Assembly: GCA_002425415.1 (NCBI GenBank) | Contig: DIMG01000010.1 | Span: 76,023-140,022, forward strand | Direction: 5' to 3' | From: Micavibrio sp. UBA5572 | Lineage (GTDB): Bacteria; Pseudomonadota; Alphaproteobacteria; Micavibrionales; Micavibrionaceae | DNA length: 64,000 bases | In this document: in pieces, positions 52,151 through 61,059 of the stretch | How the letters are laid out: every line of letters starts with the position of its first letter | Numbering within the stretch: position 1 is the stretch's first letter | Position numbers and translations under genes: made by a program | The notes under the pieces: generated by a model | Told to the model about the DNA's origin: nothing | Seen by the model: only the letters and a program-made list of their open reading frames with translations | The model's database searches: none

Positions 52151-52758
52151 GCGACAACCCGATCATCCGCAAAGTCTTTGGTGGCTCTTGTGATTTCCGT
52201 TTGGGGATTGCCAATCTCGTTCAATTGCCTCCCAGCCATATTCCGGAGATTGCTTTTGCCGGACGATCCAATGTCGGGAAATCATCGCTTATCAATGCTG
52301 TTATGGGGCGTAAAATTGCTCACGTCTCGCATACTCCGGGGCGCACGCAACAACTCAACTTTTTTGATGTTGGTGACCATTTCTGGTTGGTTGATATGCC
52401 CGGATACGGATATGCTAAGGTTTCAAAATCCCTAAAAGATAACTGGAATAAAGTTTTACGCGATTATTTGCGTGGCCGTCCAAATTTACGTGTGGTTTTT
52501 TTATTGATTGACAGCCGTCACGGTCTAAAAGAAAACGACTTAGAAATGATGAAAATGCTCGATCAATCAGCTGTTTCTTATCGCATTATTTTAACCAAAG
52601 CCGATGAGCCTAAAAAAGCAGATCTTGAGGCAACCAAGGCGCTTATCGAAGAAAAGCTAAAAAAACATCCCGCCGCTTTTCCGGAAGCCTTTCCTGTTAG
52701 CTCATGGAAAAAAACAGGAATCGAAGAGTTACAGGAAATGATTCTTGATTTGATCTAA
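52147..52758 (+). CDS. engB: Ribosome biogenesis GTPase EngB (YihA/YsxC)
   Basis: EngB is a small GTPase needed for late 50S assembly. In 203 residues it shows G1 GRSNVGKSSLIN, G2 region TPGRTQQLNFF, G3 DMPGYG and G4 LTKADE. The N-terminal FAGRSN context and the closing FPVSSWKKTGIEEL segment are typical. It is the last gene of the rpmH operon, beginning inside the yidC stop. The convergent pilin-like gene ends three bases later. Confidence 0.97.
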   Translation: MSDNPIIRKVFGGSCDFRLGIANLVQLPPSHIPEIAFAGRSNVGKSSLINAVMGRKIAHVSHTPGRTQQLNFFDVGDHFWLVDMPGYGYAKVSKSLKDNWNKVLRDYLRGRPNLRVVFLLIDSRHGLKENDLEMMKMLDQSAVSYRIILTKADEPKKADLEATKALIEEKLKKHPAAFPEAFPVSSWKKTGIEELQEMILDLI

Positions 52759-52761
52759 AAA

Positions 52762-53454
52762 TTATTCCGCTTCCAAAATAGAATAGAATACGTATTTATC
52801 ATCGATACCATTAGATACACTAATACAAAGAGCAGGTTTTTCTTCACAGGCAGCGCAGTTTGCAACATTGAAATCTGCATTGGTTCCCGCATGCAACTGG
52901 TCGTCAATGAATAAGTTTTCTGATGTTTCTCCCGTCACTGCCGGAATTGTGGTACTTCCTACCAGTTTGCGATTTAATTCCTGACAGACTGGTGTGCTAA
53001 TTTCATAGGCCACAAACAAAATATCCGGTGTGGTTGATGGTGTCCATTCCACAGAATTAAAACGCCCAATATAATAACCAGGATCAAGCCCTGCTGCATC
53101 GTCGGCTTCGGCATCTTTGGGTAAGGTTCTATAACTCAACCCCCCTCCAGAAGGATGAAATACTTTATAGATGTTCGGACGCGGCACAGTATCGGTATTG
53201 AAATCTGTATCACTCGGAAGCATAAAATCGAGGTTATCATTTGAAACCGCAGTTGCCTGCATTTGCGTTATGGCATTCGATGCCGACGCCGCATAGCCCA
53301 AAATTTCATTAGCCGCAACCGCTACCCGCCCGGCATCCAGTTCGGAGGTTGAATTTTCCTGATTGCTTGTCCGCGAAATTGTAAACATCAATGCGCCAAA
53401 TAAGATGACTGCAATCAGAATATACAGAAAGGCATTTCCATTTTGTGTGTTCAT
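52762..53454 (-). CDS. Pilin-like exported hypothetical protein
   Basis: The protein (230 residues) begins MNTQNGNAFLYILIAVILFGALMF, a short polar leader followed by one strongly hydrophobic helix, as in type IV pilin or pseudopilin N-termini. A canonical prepilin peptidase site (G before F-T-L-x-E) is not present, however; NGNAFLYILIAV is only loosely similar. The rest is a beta-rich extracytoplasmic domain with a late VANCAACEEKPALC cysteine cluster. I cannot assign a function. It stands between engB and the divergent rmuC gene. Confidence 0.7.
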   Translation of the reverse strand: MNTQNGNAFLYILIAVILFGALMFTISRTSNQENSTSELDAGRVAVAANEILGYAASASNAITQMQATAVSNDNLDFMLPSDTDFNTDTVPRPNIYKVFHPSGGGLSYRTLPKDAEADDAAGLDPGYYIGRFNSVEWTPSTTPDILFVAYEISTPVCQELNRKLVGSTTIPAVTGETSENLFIDDQLHAGTNADFNVANCAACEEKPALCISVSNGIDDKYVFYSILEAE

Positions 53455-53504
53455 TTTTCTAGTTTAACATGGCGAAGCTTTTTGTGGAATGGTAAGGTTG
53501 ACAC

Positions 53505-54740
53505 ATGGAATTTGTTTTTACACTTGATCTTTTATCCCTTGGATTAGGCTTTTTAGGTGGCCTTCTCATTTTATTTGCCGTGTTATGGCCTAAACTTGCC
53601 CGTGCGCGGGATATTGAGACCCAAATGACCCGCGTTTTTGATGATATGGCGCAAGATTCTCTCAAAAAATCACAAGACCAGTTTTTAATGCTGGCGCAAG
53701 AAAAACTTCGTCAAGCCCAAATGGAAGGGTCTTTTGATCTGGAGCGCCGTCAGAAATCGATCGCCGACCTTGTTGATCCGATCGGGCAAAGCCTGAAAGA
53801 TATGGAACAAAAAATCGAGACGCTTGGCAGAGCCGGAGCGGGTCTTGAAGCCCAGCTCAAGAATTTTTCAGAAGACCAGCGTTACTTACGCGAACAAACG
53901 CAAAGCCTTGTTCATGTTTTGCGTAATCCTACCGCGCGTGGGCGCTGGGGTGAAATGCAGTTACAGCGTACGTTCGAATTGATCGGTTTTATTGAAGGCG
54001 TTCATTACACCACTCAAAAATCTGTGATTGCGGACGGCGTGCCCCAGAAACCCGATTTTATTGTGACACTGCCCAATGGCATCCAGATTGTGATTGATGT
54101 AAAGACGCCACTTGATCCTTATTGGCAAATGATGGATGAAGAGGGGACTGCCGAACAAAATAATTCTTTGGTGCATTTTAGTCAAAAAGTTCGTGACCAT
54201 TTAAAATCCCTATCCCTTAAAGATTACTGGAGACAATTTGACAGTCCTGAATTTGTTGTGATGTTTTTACCGTCTGAAAGTCTTTATTCTTTGGCTGTCT
54301 CACAAGATCAATCTTTGTTGGAAGACGCATCCCGTTCCAATATTATTCTGGCATCACCAACAACGATTATGGGTTTGTTGCGCGTTGTGATGTATGGATG
54401 GCAGCAGCAAAAAATTGCTGAGGAAGCTCAAACTGTTGCGACGCTTGGTTCCGAGTTGTATCGCCGCGTGTCTGTTTTTGGAGAACACATGACCAAATTG
54501 GGTCGCAGTCTGAACAGTTCAGTCGAGAATTATAATAAGGCCGTGGGGTCTTTGGATGGATCTGTGCTTCCAACTTTGCGCAAGTTTAAAGATTTGCAAG
54601 TGCCGACAGGCGGTAAGGAATTGCCGGATGCCGAAGCCATTGAAAATACCACCCGTGTTCTGTCTTCTCCTGAACTCGGCGCTGAAATAGCTCCGGACAA
54701 TATTACATCAATCGCCGATCATAAAGTCAGATCAGAGTAG
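53505..54740 (+). CDS. rmuC: DNA recombination protein RmuC homologue
   Basis: The 411-residue protein has an N-terminal TM helix (~8-28), a coiled-coil region to ~150, and the RmuC nuclease-like domain with GRWGEMQLQRTFELIGF, QKPDFIVTLPNGIQIVIDVKTPLDPY (PD-(D/E)xK-like) and VVMFLPSESLYSLA, IILASPTTIMGLLRVV. In E. coli loss of RmuC raises inversions at short inverted repeats. It converges with lolA, the stops lying one base apart. Confidence 0.95.
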   Translation: MEFVFTLDLLSLGLGFLGGLLILFAVLWPKLARARDIETQMTRVFDDMAQDSLKKSQDQFLMLAQEKLRQAQMEGSFDLERRQKSIADLVDPIGQSLKDMEQKIETLGRAGAGLEAQLKNFSEDQRYLREQTQSLVHVLRNPTARGRWGEMQLQRTFELIGFIEGVHYTTQKSVIADGVPQKPDFIVTLPNGIQIVIDVKTPLDPYWQMMDEEGTAEQNNSLVHFSQKVRDHLKSLSLKDYWRQFDSPEFVVMFLPSESLYSLAVSQDQSLLEDASRSNIILASPTTIMGLLRVVMYGWQQQKIAEEAQTVATLGSELYRRVSVFGEHMTKLGRSLNSSVENYNKAVGSLDGSVLPTLRKFKDLQVPTGGKELPDAEAIENTTRVLSSPELGAEIAPDNITSIADHKVRSE

Positions 54741-54741
54741 A

Positions 54742-55362
54742 TTACTTGTTGTAGCCTTTTGGCTCAGGGTCGTGATAGGCAAACAAAGTTTTGTTTTTGA
54801 ACTTCACGCCCGACTGGACATTAAACAGTTCTATTTCGGTTATATTTCCCATGGCATCAACAATTCTCCATTTTTTTAAATTCAATTCCCCTGATTTATT
54901 TTCATTGAAACCCAGAATCAATGTTCCGGATTCCGGACTGTCTGTTTGTGCCAAAAAAATTTGAACCAATTCGCCAGACCTCATGATCTTTGTGACAGCC
55001 AGATCCCCGCTTAATTTTAAATCCTTGCGCAATAGAAAATCAGCCAAAGTCTGAGAGATCGGAGCGTTGGTCTGTTGTTTCATTTGCCCGTCATAAAAAT
55101 AGATGAAAATTCCATCTGCAACCACAAAATCATCATTCGGGGCATCGTACTGGAATCTCAGTTTTCCAGGACGGGACAGATAAAATGTTCCACGCTGTTG
55201 ACGTCCATCGGCAGAAGTCTGGACAAACCTTGCCTGAGCAGTTTTTAAATTGGCAAAATAGGCTTCGGCCTTTTTGACTTCTTCCGGCTGGGCAGCTTGA
55301 GCCATTACCGGAAAGACCGTCATTACAAATGCCATTACTATCATCGTCATAAGTCGTGCCAT
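54742..55362 (-). CDS. lolA: Outer-membrane lipoprotein carrier protein LolA
   Basis: LolA carries lipoproteins through the periplasm from LolCDE to the outer membrane. The 206-residue precursor has a signal peptide cut near AQAAQ and the incomplete beta-barrel with TAQARFVQTSADGRQQRGTFYLSRPGKLRFQYD, where arginine in the barrel and LRF motifs are typical. The later SGTLILGFNENKSGELNLKKW strands complete the fold. LolB is not nearby, as usual in alphaproteobacteria. It is divergent from the helicase gene. Confidence 0.95.
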   Translation of the reverse strand: MARLMTMIVMAFVMTVFPVMAQAAQPEEVKKAEAYFANLKTAQARFVQTSADGRQQRGTFYLSRPGKLRFQYDAPNDDFVVADGIFIYFYDGQMKQQTNAPISQTLADFLLRKDLKLSGDLAVTKIMRSGELVQIFLAQTDSPESGTLILGFNENKSGELNLKKWRIVDAMGNITEIELFNVQSGVKFKNKTLFAYHDPEPKGYNK

Positions 55363-55467
55363 ATTTTTCCTCTTTTCTTATTCTTACTTAACTCAAAACG
55401 CTTAAAAGGGAAAGATACCCCCGCAAATATTGCAATTCATACGAAAATGCCTATTCTCTTGTTCATG

Positions 55468-57729
55468 ATGACAGCACCGCATTCTCCGCATTCTTCCTCT
55501 CTTCCTCCTTATTTTAAAGGGTTGAATGATGTTCAGCTTGAAGCCGCACAAGCTCTGGAGGGTCCTGTTTTGGTTCTGGCCGGTGCGGGAACAGGAAAAA
55601 CGCGTGTTTTAACCACAAGGCTGGCACATCTTATCCAGACAGGGCGTGCTTTTCCTTCGCAAATTCTGGCGGTGACATTTACCAATAAAGCGTCAACCGA
55701 AATGAAGGAGCGCGTTTCCAGACTGTTGGGTGGCGCTCCTGTCGAAGGGTGGGCACTTGGAACATTTCACGCTTTGGCTGCGCGTATGTTGCGCAAGCAC
55801 GCAGAATTGGTGGGGCTAACCTCTTCTTTTACTATTCTTGATCCAGATGACACGATGCGCCTGATTAAGCAAATCATGGAAGCCCGTCATATCGACCCGA
55901 AAAAGAATCCGCCCAAAATGGTCATGTCGATGATTGACCGTTGGAAGGATCGGGCATTATCCCCCAGCGATATTACCCCGCGCGAGGCCGGTGATGTTGC
56001 CCATGGTCAGATGCAAGGGATTTACACAGATTATCAGGCGCGGTTACGCGGTGTAAATGCCTGTGATTTCGGAGATCTTTTATTGCATGTCATCCATATT
56101 CTGCGTCATCCTGACCATGCTCAAATTCTTGCCGATTACCACCGTCGTTTTAAATATATCATGGTCGATGAATATCAGGATACCAATGTTGCCCAATATT
56201 TATGGCTGCGGTTACTCGCGCAAGGATCCAATAATATTTGCTGCGTCGGTGATGATGACCAATCTATCTATGGCTGGCGTGGCGCAGAAGTCGGTAATAT
56301 TTTGAAATTCGAACAAGATTTCCCAAATGCCCGTATTATTCGTCTTGAACAAAATTACCGGTCAACCGGACATATTCTTGGGGCGGCTGGCGGCGTGATT
56401 GCCAATAACCAAGGGCGATTGGGAAAAACTTTATGGTGTGACGATGAAGATGGTGAAAAAGTCCGTGTTCAAGGTCTTTGGGATGGTGAGGCCGAAGCCC
56501 GTTTTATTGGCGAAGATATTGAATCTCTGCAGCATAAAAAAGTCCGTTTAAAACAGATTGCCGTTCTGGTTCGCGCAGGATTCCAAATGCGCGAGTTTGA
56601 AGAACGCTTTATCCAGATGGGTATTCCTTATCGTGTTTTCGGCGGGCCGAGATTTTATGAACGTCAGGAAATCCGTGATGCTCTGGCTTATTTCCGCGTT
56701 GTAGTGCAACCTGCCGATGATCTTGCTTTCGAGCGAATCGTAAATGTTCCGAAGCGCGGCATTGGTGGTGCTACGCTTAAATCTATTCATGAAGAGGCGC
56801 GGCGCAAAAACCAACCCATGACAAATGCAACACAGGATATGCTGGCTGCCGGTGTCCTTAAGGCCAAAGTTGGGGCTGCTCTTGGGATGTTAATGGGTGA
56901 TTTTGATCGCTGGCGGTCGATGTTGTCAACCTCGGCTCATGGAGAATTGGCCGGACAAATTCTGGACGAGTCAGGGTATCTGACGATGTGGCAATCCGAT
57001 AAATCACCCGAAGCCCAAGGTCGCGTTGAAAACCTGAAAGAATTGATTGCCGGCATGGAAGAATTCGAATCCCTTCCTGCTTTTCTTGAGCATGTGGCTT
57101 TGGTGATGGAGACACAAAATTCAGGAACAGGTCAGGTTGACTATGTTTCCCTTATGACTCTGCATGGTGCAAAAGGTTTGGAATTTGATTGTGTCTATCT
57201 TCCAGGCTGGGAGGATGGTCTATTTCCTTCGCAAAAAACCATGGATGAAAACGGGTTAAAGGGTCTAGAAGAAGAACGTCGATTGGCTTATGTCGGGATT
57301 ACCCGCGCCCGCAAACGCGCCACGATTTCGTTTGCGGCCAACAGGCGGATGTACGGGAATTGGGTGAATGGGTTGCCATCGCGGTTTATTGACGAATTGC
57401 CCGAAGATCATGTCGAAGCGGTTTCAGACTCAGGTCTTTATAAACCCGGGCGTTCGCAGCATTGGGATTCGTCGGGAATAGAACCAAAAAAACTGGAGTC
57501 CTCTCATCATCGTGAAACCTATGTCCCCAGCGTCACGCCTTCTCCTCCGGTTGTCCCGTCATCCTTCGCCAAACCTTCAGTGGCCGGATTTCAAATGGGC
57601 GACCGCATCAAACATGCCACGTTCGGAGAGGGGCGGGTTATTCATGTCGCGGGAGCAAAGTTGGATATTCGTTTTGCCGATGGATCAACCAAGCGATTGA
57701 TGGATAGTTTTGTCCAAAAAGCAGATTAA
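55468..57729 (+). CDS. UvrD/PcrA-type DNA helicase
   Basis: This superfamily 1A helicase unwinds DNA in nucleotide-excision and mismatch repair. Starting at ATG 55468 it has 753 residues. Motifs are I LAGAGTGKTRVL, II VDEYQDTN, III DDDQSIYGWRGA, IV LEQNYRS, V TLHGAKGLEFD and VI YVGITRARKRA. The C-terminal MGDRIKHATFGEGRVIHVAGAKLDIRF segment is the Tudor-like domain found in UvrD/PcrA. In-frame codons back to 55297 would overlap lolA and are rejected; ATGs at 55447 and 55465 are alternatives. UvrD and PcrA are not separable here. Confidence 0.95.
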   Translation: MTAPHSPHSSSLPPYFKGLNDVQLEAAQALEGPVLVLAGAGTGKTRVLTTRLAHLIQTGRAFPSQILAVTFTNKASTEMKERVSRLLGGAPVEGWALGTFHALAARMLRKHAELVGLTSSFTILDPDDTMRLIKQIMEARHIDPKKNPPKMVMSMIDRWKDRALSPSDITPREAGDVAHGQMQGIYTDYQARLRGVNACDFGDLLLHVIHILRHPDHAQILADYHRRFKYIMVDEYQDTNVAQYLWLRLLAQGSNNICCVGDDDQSIYGWRGAEVGNILKFEQDFPNARIIRLEQNYRSTGHILGAAGGVIANNQGRLGKTLWCDDEDGEKVRVQGLWDGEAEARFIGEDIESLQHKKVRLKQIAVLVRAGFQMREFEERFIQMGIPYRVFGGPRFYERQEIRDALAYFRVVVQPADDLAFERIVNVPKRGIGGATLKSIHEEARRKNQPMTNATQDMLAAGVLKAKVGAALGMLMGDFDRWRSMLSTSAHGELAGQILDESGYLTMWQSDKSPEAQGRVENLKELIAGMEEFESLPAFLEHVALVMETQNSGTGQVDYVSLMTLHGAKGLEFDCVYLPGWEDGLFPSQKTMDENGLKGLEEERRLAYVGITRARKRATISFAANRRMYGNWVNGLPSRFIDELPEDHVEAVSDSGLYKPGRSQHWDSSGIEPKKLESSHHRETYVPSVTPSPPVVPSSFAKPSVAGFQMGDRIKHATFGEGRVIHVAGAKLDIRFADGSTKRLMDSFVQKAD

Positions 57730-57775
57730 CGGTTTTCGTTATTGAGTGTCGGTAACGCAATCCAGAAGAATTGTA

Positions 57776-57804
57776 AAGAAAAAGCCCCGCCATAATGGCG
57801 GGGT
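57776..57804 (-). terminator. Rho-independent terminator after the cytochrome gene
   Basis: CCCCGCC (57785-57791) and GGCGGGG (57797-57803) form a stem with a five-base loop. On the minus strand it is followed by CTTTTTCTTT, so it terminates the cytochrome c gene; it may also stop the converging helicase transcript. Confidence 0.85.
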
Positions 57805-57829
57805 CAAGCATTTTGGAGGAAAATTTGTT

Positions 57830-58438
57830 CTATTCTGCAGATTTTTCTTCTGGCTTCGCTTCTGGCTCAACTCCAGATTCGGCCGCAATCTCTGCAGCGG
57901 GTGGGAGTGGAGACGGGGTATCTGCCAATGTTCTTAAATAAGCCACAACAGCAGCGCGATCTTCGGTTTTTTTCAATCCGGCATAGGTCATTTTTGTCCC
58001 TGCGGCATAAGCCTTAGGCTTGTAGATGAAATGGGACAGCTCGGAATATGTCCATGTGTCTCCACCATTTTCAGCCAATTTACCTGAAAATGCGAAGCCA
58101 TCAACCGATTGTTTTTTTCGACCAACAACGCCATACAAATTTGGTCCAACGCCGTTTTTTCCACCTTTGTCAAAAGTATGGCAAGCCGCACAGGCCTTGG
58201 CTACTTTTTGACCGCGATCGACATCGGCCGTTTCCAAAAGAGCAAGAATAGATTCCGGCCCGTCTTTTTTAGCTGTGTCCGCACCTGCTGCAGCGGTTGT
58301 CTCTGCAACTTCGATTTTGACGGCATCTTCGGTAATTTCAGCCGGATCAACCAATTGGCGGGACGCAAATCCGGATAACCATGCGATAATCCCAGCACAC
58401 ACCAATGCAGATAAAGCGATATTTGATCTCATATTCAT
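57830..58438 (-). CDS. Membrane-anchored class I cytochrome c
   Basis: An N-terminal TM anchor (ALSALVCAGIIAWLSGF) is followed by a variable Ala/Glu-rich linker (~30-75) and a single class I cytochrome domain. CACHTF (~84-89) binds heme covalently and the methionine ligand is likely in GTKMTYAGL (~150). A proline/glutamate-rich tail ends the 202-residue protein. It resembles CycM-type cytochromes that carry electrons between the bc1 complex and oxidases in alphaproteobacteria. It is divergent from pheA, with 123 bases between starts. Confidence 0.93.
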   Translation of the reverse strand: MNMRSNIALSALVCAGIIAWLSGFASRQLVDPAEITEDAVKIEVAETTAAAGADTAKKDGPESILALLETADVDRGQKVAKACAACHTFDKGGKNGVGPNLYGVVGRKKQSVDGFAFSGKLAENGGDTWTYSELSHFIYKPKAYAAGTKMTYAGLKKTEDRAAVVAYLRTLADTPSPLPPAAEIAAESGVEPEAKPEEKSAE

Positions 58439-58561
58439 GACGAAAACCTTCTATTTTTTCTTTCCGATATTCAAGAATTCTCTATTGTGTCGTTACAACC
58501 TGCGCACTATAGCATAGTATGTTTTTGGCAAAAGACTGTTTTTTAAGGATTTTTAGACAAA

Positions 58562-59419
58562 ATGACGCAAAACTTCGCTCTCAGAACTGGTAAAATTGCT
58601 TTCCAAGGGACGTTCGGTGCATTTTCGGACATGTCTTGTCGCGCAATGTTTCCTAAAATGGAAACCGTACCTTGCCTGACTTTCGAAGAGGCCTTTGGCG
58701 CTCTTGAGCAAGGTTCGGTTGATCTGGCGATGATTGCAGTCGATAATTCTCTGGCGGGGCGCGTGGCCGATGTCCACCATTTATTGCCACAAAAGAAAAT
58801 GTTCATTATCGGAGAACATTTCCAACCCGTTTCCATGTGTTTGCTCGCCATCAAGGGGGCACAGCTTTCCGACCTAAAAGACGTTCATAGCCATACACAC
58901 GCATTACCCCAGTGCCGCAAAGTTATTAAAGATCTTGGTCTGATCCCGCATGTTCATGCCGATACGGCAGGCGCGGCAGAGGATGTGGCTCAGTGGAATG
59001 ACAAAAGCCAGTGTGCGATTGCGTCCAAGTTGGCTGCTGAAATCTATGGTCTTGAGATTTTGCGGGAAGGTATTCAGGATATTCCGGATAATACGACCCG
59101 TTTTCTGGTTTTTTCCAAAGAAATGGAGCGTCCCACCAAAGATAGAAACACTGCCATTTTGACCAGTTTCTTTTTTGAAGTGCGCAATATTCCTGCAGCA
59201 CTCTACAAAGCTATGGGCGGGTTTGCCACAAATGGCGTTCAGATGACCAAGCTTGAAAGCTATATTGATCCGCAATTCAATGTCGCACGTTTTTACGCCG
59301 AAGTGTTGGGATCAATCGATGACCGTTCTTTGGGGCTGGCATTCGAGGAATTGAATTTCTTTGCCAAGGATTTGCAAGTTATGGGGTCATATCCTGCCCA
59401 TAAATTCAGAGGCTTATAG
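58562..59419 (+). CDS. pheA: Prephenate dehydratase
   Basis: The enzyme converts prephenate to phenylpyruvate in phenylalanine synthesis. The 285-residue protein has the PDT domain (IAFQGTFGAFSDMSCRAMFP at the start; VDLAMIAVDNSLAGRV; catalytic TTRFLVFS with its Thr-Arg-Phe, ~183-190) and a C-terminal ACT domain (~200-285: SFFFEVRNIPAALYKAMGGFATNGVQMTKLESY), which binds phenylalanine for feedback control. No chorismate mutase domain is fused, as is usual in alphaproteobacteria. Confidence 0.95.
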   Translation: MTQNFALRTGKIAFQGTFGAFSDMSCRAMFPKMETVPCLTFEEAFGALEQGSVDLAMIAVDNSLAGRVADVHHLLPQKKMFIIGEHFQPVSMCLLAIKGAQLSDLKDVHSHTHALPQCRKVIKDLGLIPHVHADTAGAAEDVAQWNDKSQCAIASKLAAEIYGLEILREGIQDIPDNTTRFLVFSKEMERPTKDRNTAILTSFFFEVRNIPAALYKAMGGFATNGVQMTKLESYIDPQFNVARFYAEVLGSIDDRSLGLAFEELNFFAKDLQVMGSYPAHKFRGL

Positions 59420-59512
59420 AAAAAGCGGCTTTTTTCCTTTTCCCCTTCCAATAATCCATGTTAAGGGTGGGCTGGTTTACAAACTCGCATAGATTAACTT
59501 AAGGATTTTATT

Positions 59513-59836
59513 ATGCCAACACACTCCCAACTCGCCGCTCAACTTTTGCGCGATGCAGCAACTTTTTTTCGCACCATTGCCGAGCAAAACGAACCCTTGA
59601 AACCTCAAATGACTGAAAACGCCGCTGTATTTGATGAAGTTGCCACTTTGGTTGAGGCCGATCCTATGGGTGAAATTGCTGTTGGTGAAGGCGGTCAAGT
59701 CGGGGGCGGACATCACCACCACGGTGGTGAATGCTGTGGCGGACATCATCATGACCACGATCAAGACAATGCTGAAAATAAAGAGGATTGTGATGGTCAG
59801 GGAAGTTGCGGCGGCAAAGGAAGCTGTTCACACTAG
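59513..59836 (+). CDS. Small protein with His/Cys-rich C-terminal tail
   Basis: The first ~60 of 107 residues form an amphipathic helical region (AAQLLRDAATFFRTIAEQNEPLKPQM, then AAVFDEVATLVEADP). The tail is densely metal-ligand-like: GHHHHGGECCGGHHHDHD, followed by an acidic stretch and CDGQGSCGGKGSC. There is no signal peptide. A cytoplasmic nickel, zinc or copper reservoir or chaperone is a reasonable guess from composition. The helical front may be a conserved alphaproteobacterial domain, but I cannot name it. A terminator follows, so it is transcribed alone. Confidence 0.7.
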   Translation: MPTHSQLAAQLLRDAATFFRTIAEQNEPLKPQMTENAAVFDEVATLVEADPMGEIAVGEGGQVGGGHHHHGGECCGGHHHDHDQDNAENKEDCDGQGSCGGKGSCSH

Positions 59837-59860
59837 ATTTAAAAAAATTATGTATTTTTC

Positions 59861-59902
59861 AAAACCCTTTTGTCTTTGGTTACGGGACAGAAGGGTTTTT
59901 TG
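59861..59902. terminator. Terminator after the His/Cys-rich gene
   Basis: AAAACCCTTTTGTC (59861-59874) pairs with GACAGAAGGGTTTT (59886-59899) through AAAACCCTT/AAGGGTTTT and TGTC/GACA, and T residues continue to 59901. The A run on the other side allows use by the converging M48 gene too. Confidence 0.75.
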
Positions 59903-59921
59903 TAGACATGATGAAGCCGTC

Positions 59922-61046
59922 TTATTGTGAGGGACTCTGTTTTCCGCAAGCTTGGCGCAATTGCTTGAATTCAATAGCCGACAGTATCTTGGCGGCTTCC
60001 GGTCTCTTTGTTGACCGATTATCTTTTAAACGCTTAATTCTCTCCGCTGTCGCAGGATGTGTTGAAAGAAAAGAAAGCTTTTCTTCGATCGTTTGGAGAA
60101 CGTCCGGTGATTGCTCCTTCATTCTTGATAAAAAGCTGATAATTCCTTCGGTTCCGTATCCTGATTTTTGTAACAACTCTTTGGCATAAGCATCGGCTGA
60201 CAATTCTTTCGATCTGGAATAGCTAAGAGTTGAAAGCCCCACTGCTATATCTGCAACATTGCTGTATGATGTTCCTCCTACAAACATAGCGGAAAGTATT
60301 TTTATCCCTTGCTGTTGCATCACCAGTTTCATTGGGTCTTTATGTTCGATATGCCCTAACTCATGCGCCAATACACCGGCGAGCTCTCCTTCATTTCTTG
60401 TATCTTTCAAGAATCCTCTTAATACGGCAATATTTTGTCCCGGAATTGCAAACGCATTGGCTGTTCTGGACGAGAAAAGAAGGATACGCGGATGAAGGTT
60501 TTTATTCTCCTGATGTGCAATCAAATTATCCATGATTTTTTGCAAAGATTTTTGTGCCGCTTCATCATCACAGGACTTGAACTCCAAATCCATGGCCTTG
60601 TTTGATAAATCGCCGATCTTGTCTTCTACTTTTTGTGGAACAAGATAGGTTGCTTGCTCCATCATCCATGAAAAAGCAGGAATTACGGACACAATGACAA
60701 AAACTGATATGATGGCCAGACTGATAAGAACCGGTAGGCTGATTGGAACAATAAAAGTTGCACGATCCCGTTTACCAAGACGAGACAGGATCAGATCAAA
60801 AACTTGTTTCTGATTGCAGTCAAGTACCGCGCTATCGCGATCTTTATGCTCGAAGCTTCCGCCAATTCCTTTGGTCCAATCGTGATTAACCCGCATGTCT
60901 TCATATAACCATTTGTCAAGCGGATCATTCCTATTTTTATCAGCATAAATCTCGATTCCTTGCCGAAAAAATTGCAAAGAGACAATCGTCTTTTTTGAAA
61001 CTTTTCCATCTGAATATCTGGCAAAAAATTTTGATTCTCGGGTCAT
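59922..61046 (-). CDS. M48-family metalloprotease
   Basis: The 374-residue protein has an N-terminal cytoplasmic-looking ~110 residues, one TM helix (PVLISLAIISVFVIVSVIPAF, ~105-125), and an M48 catalytic domain with HELGHIEHKDP (zinc motif HExxH, ~226) and the third ligand in SRSKELSADAYAKELL (~278). It resembles YcaL/LoiP or the BepA protease domain, which act on outer-membrane and envelope proteins, but no TPR follows. It follows the DUF898 gene after 13 bases, a pairing that recurs in proteobacteria. Confidence 0.9.
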   Translation of the reverse strand: MTRESKFFARYSDGKVSKKTIVSLQFFRQGIEIYADKNRNDPLDKWLYEDMRVNHDWTKGIGGSFEHKDRDSAVLDCNQKQVFDLILSRLGKRDRATFIVPISLPVLISLAIISVFVIVSVIPAFSWMMEQATYLVPQKVEDKIGDLSNKAMDLEFKSCDDEAAQKSLQKIMDNLIAHQENKNLHPRILLFSSRTANAFAIPGQNIAVLRGFLKDTRNEGELAGVLAHELGHIEHKDPMKLVMQQQGIKILSAMFVGGTSYSNVADIAVGLSTLSYSRSKELSADAYAKELLQKSGYGTEGIISFLSRMKEQSPDVLQTIEEKLSFLSTHPATAERIKRLKDNRSTKRPEAAKILSAIEFKQLRQACGKQSPSQ

Positions 61047-61059
61047 AAAAAAATCTTTC

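Noticed and set aside
58500..58561. Possible Phe-rich leader peptide before pheA
   Set aside because: A frame with three Phe codons near 58519 exists, but the Phe codons are scattered, it runs into the pheA start in another frame, and no alternative hairpins follow.
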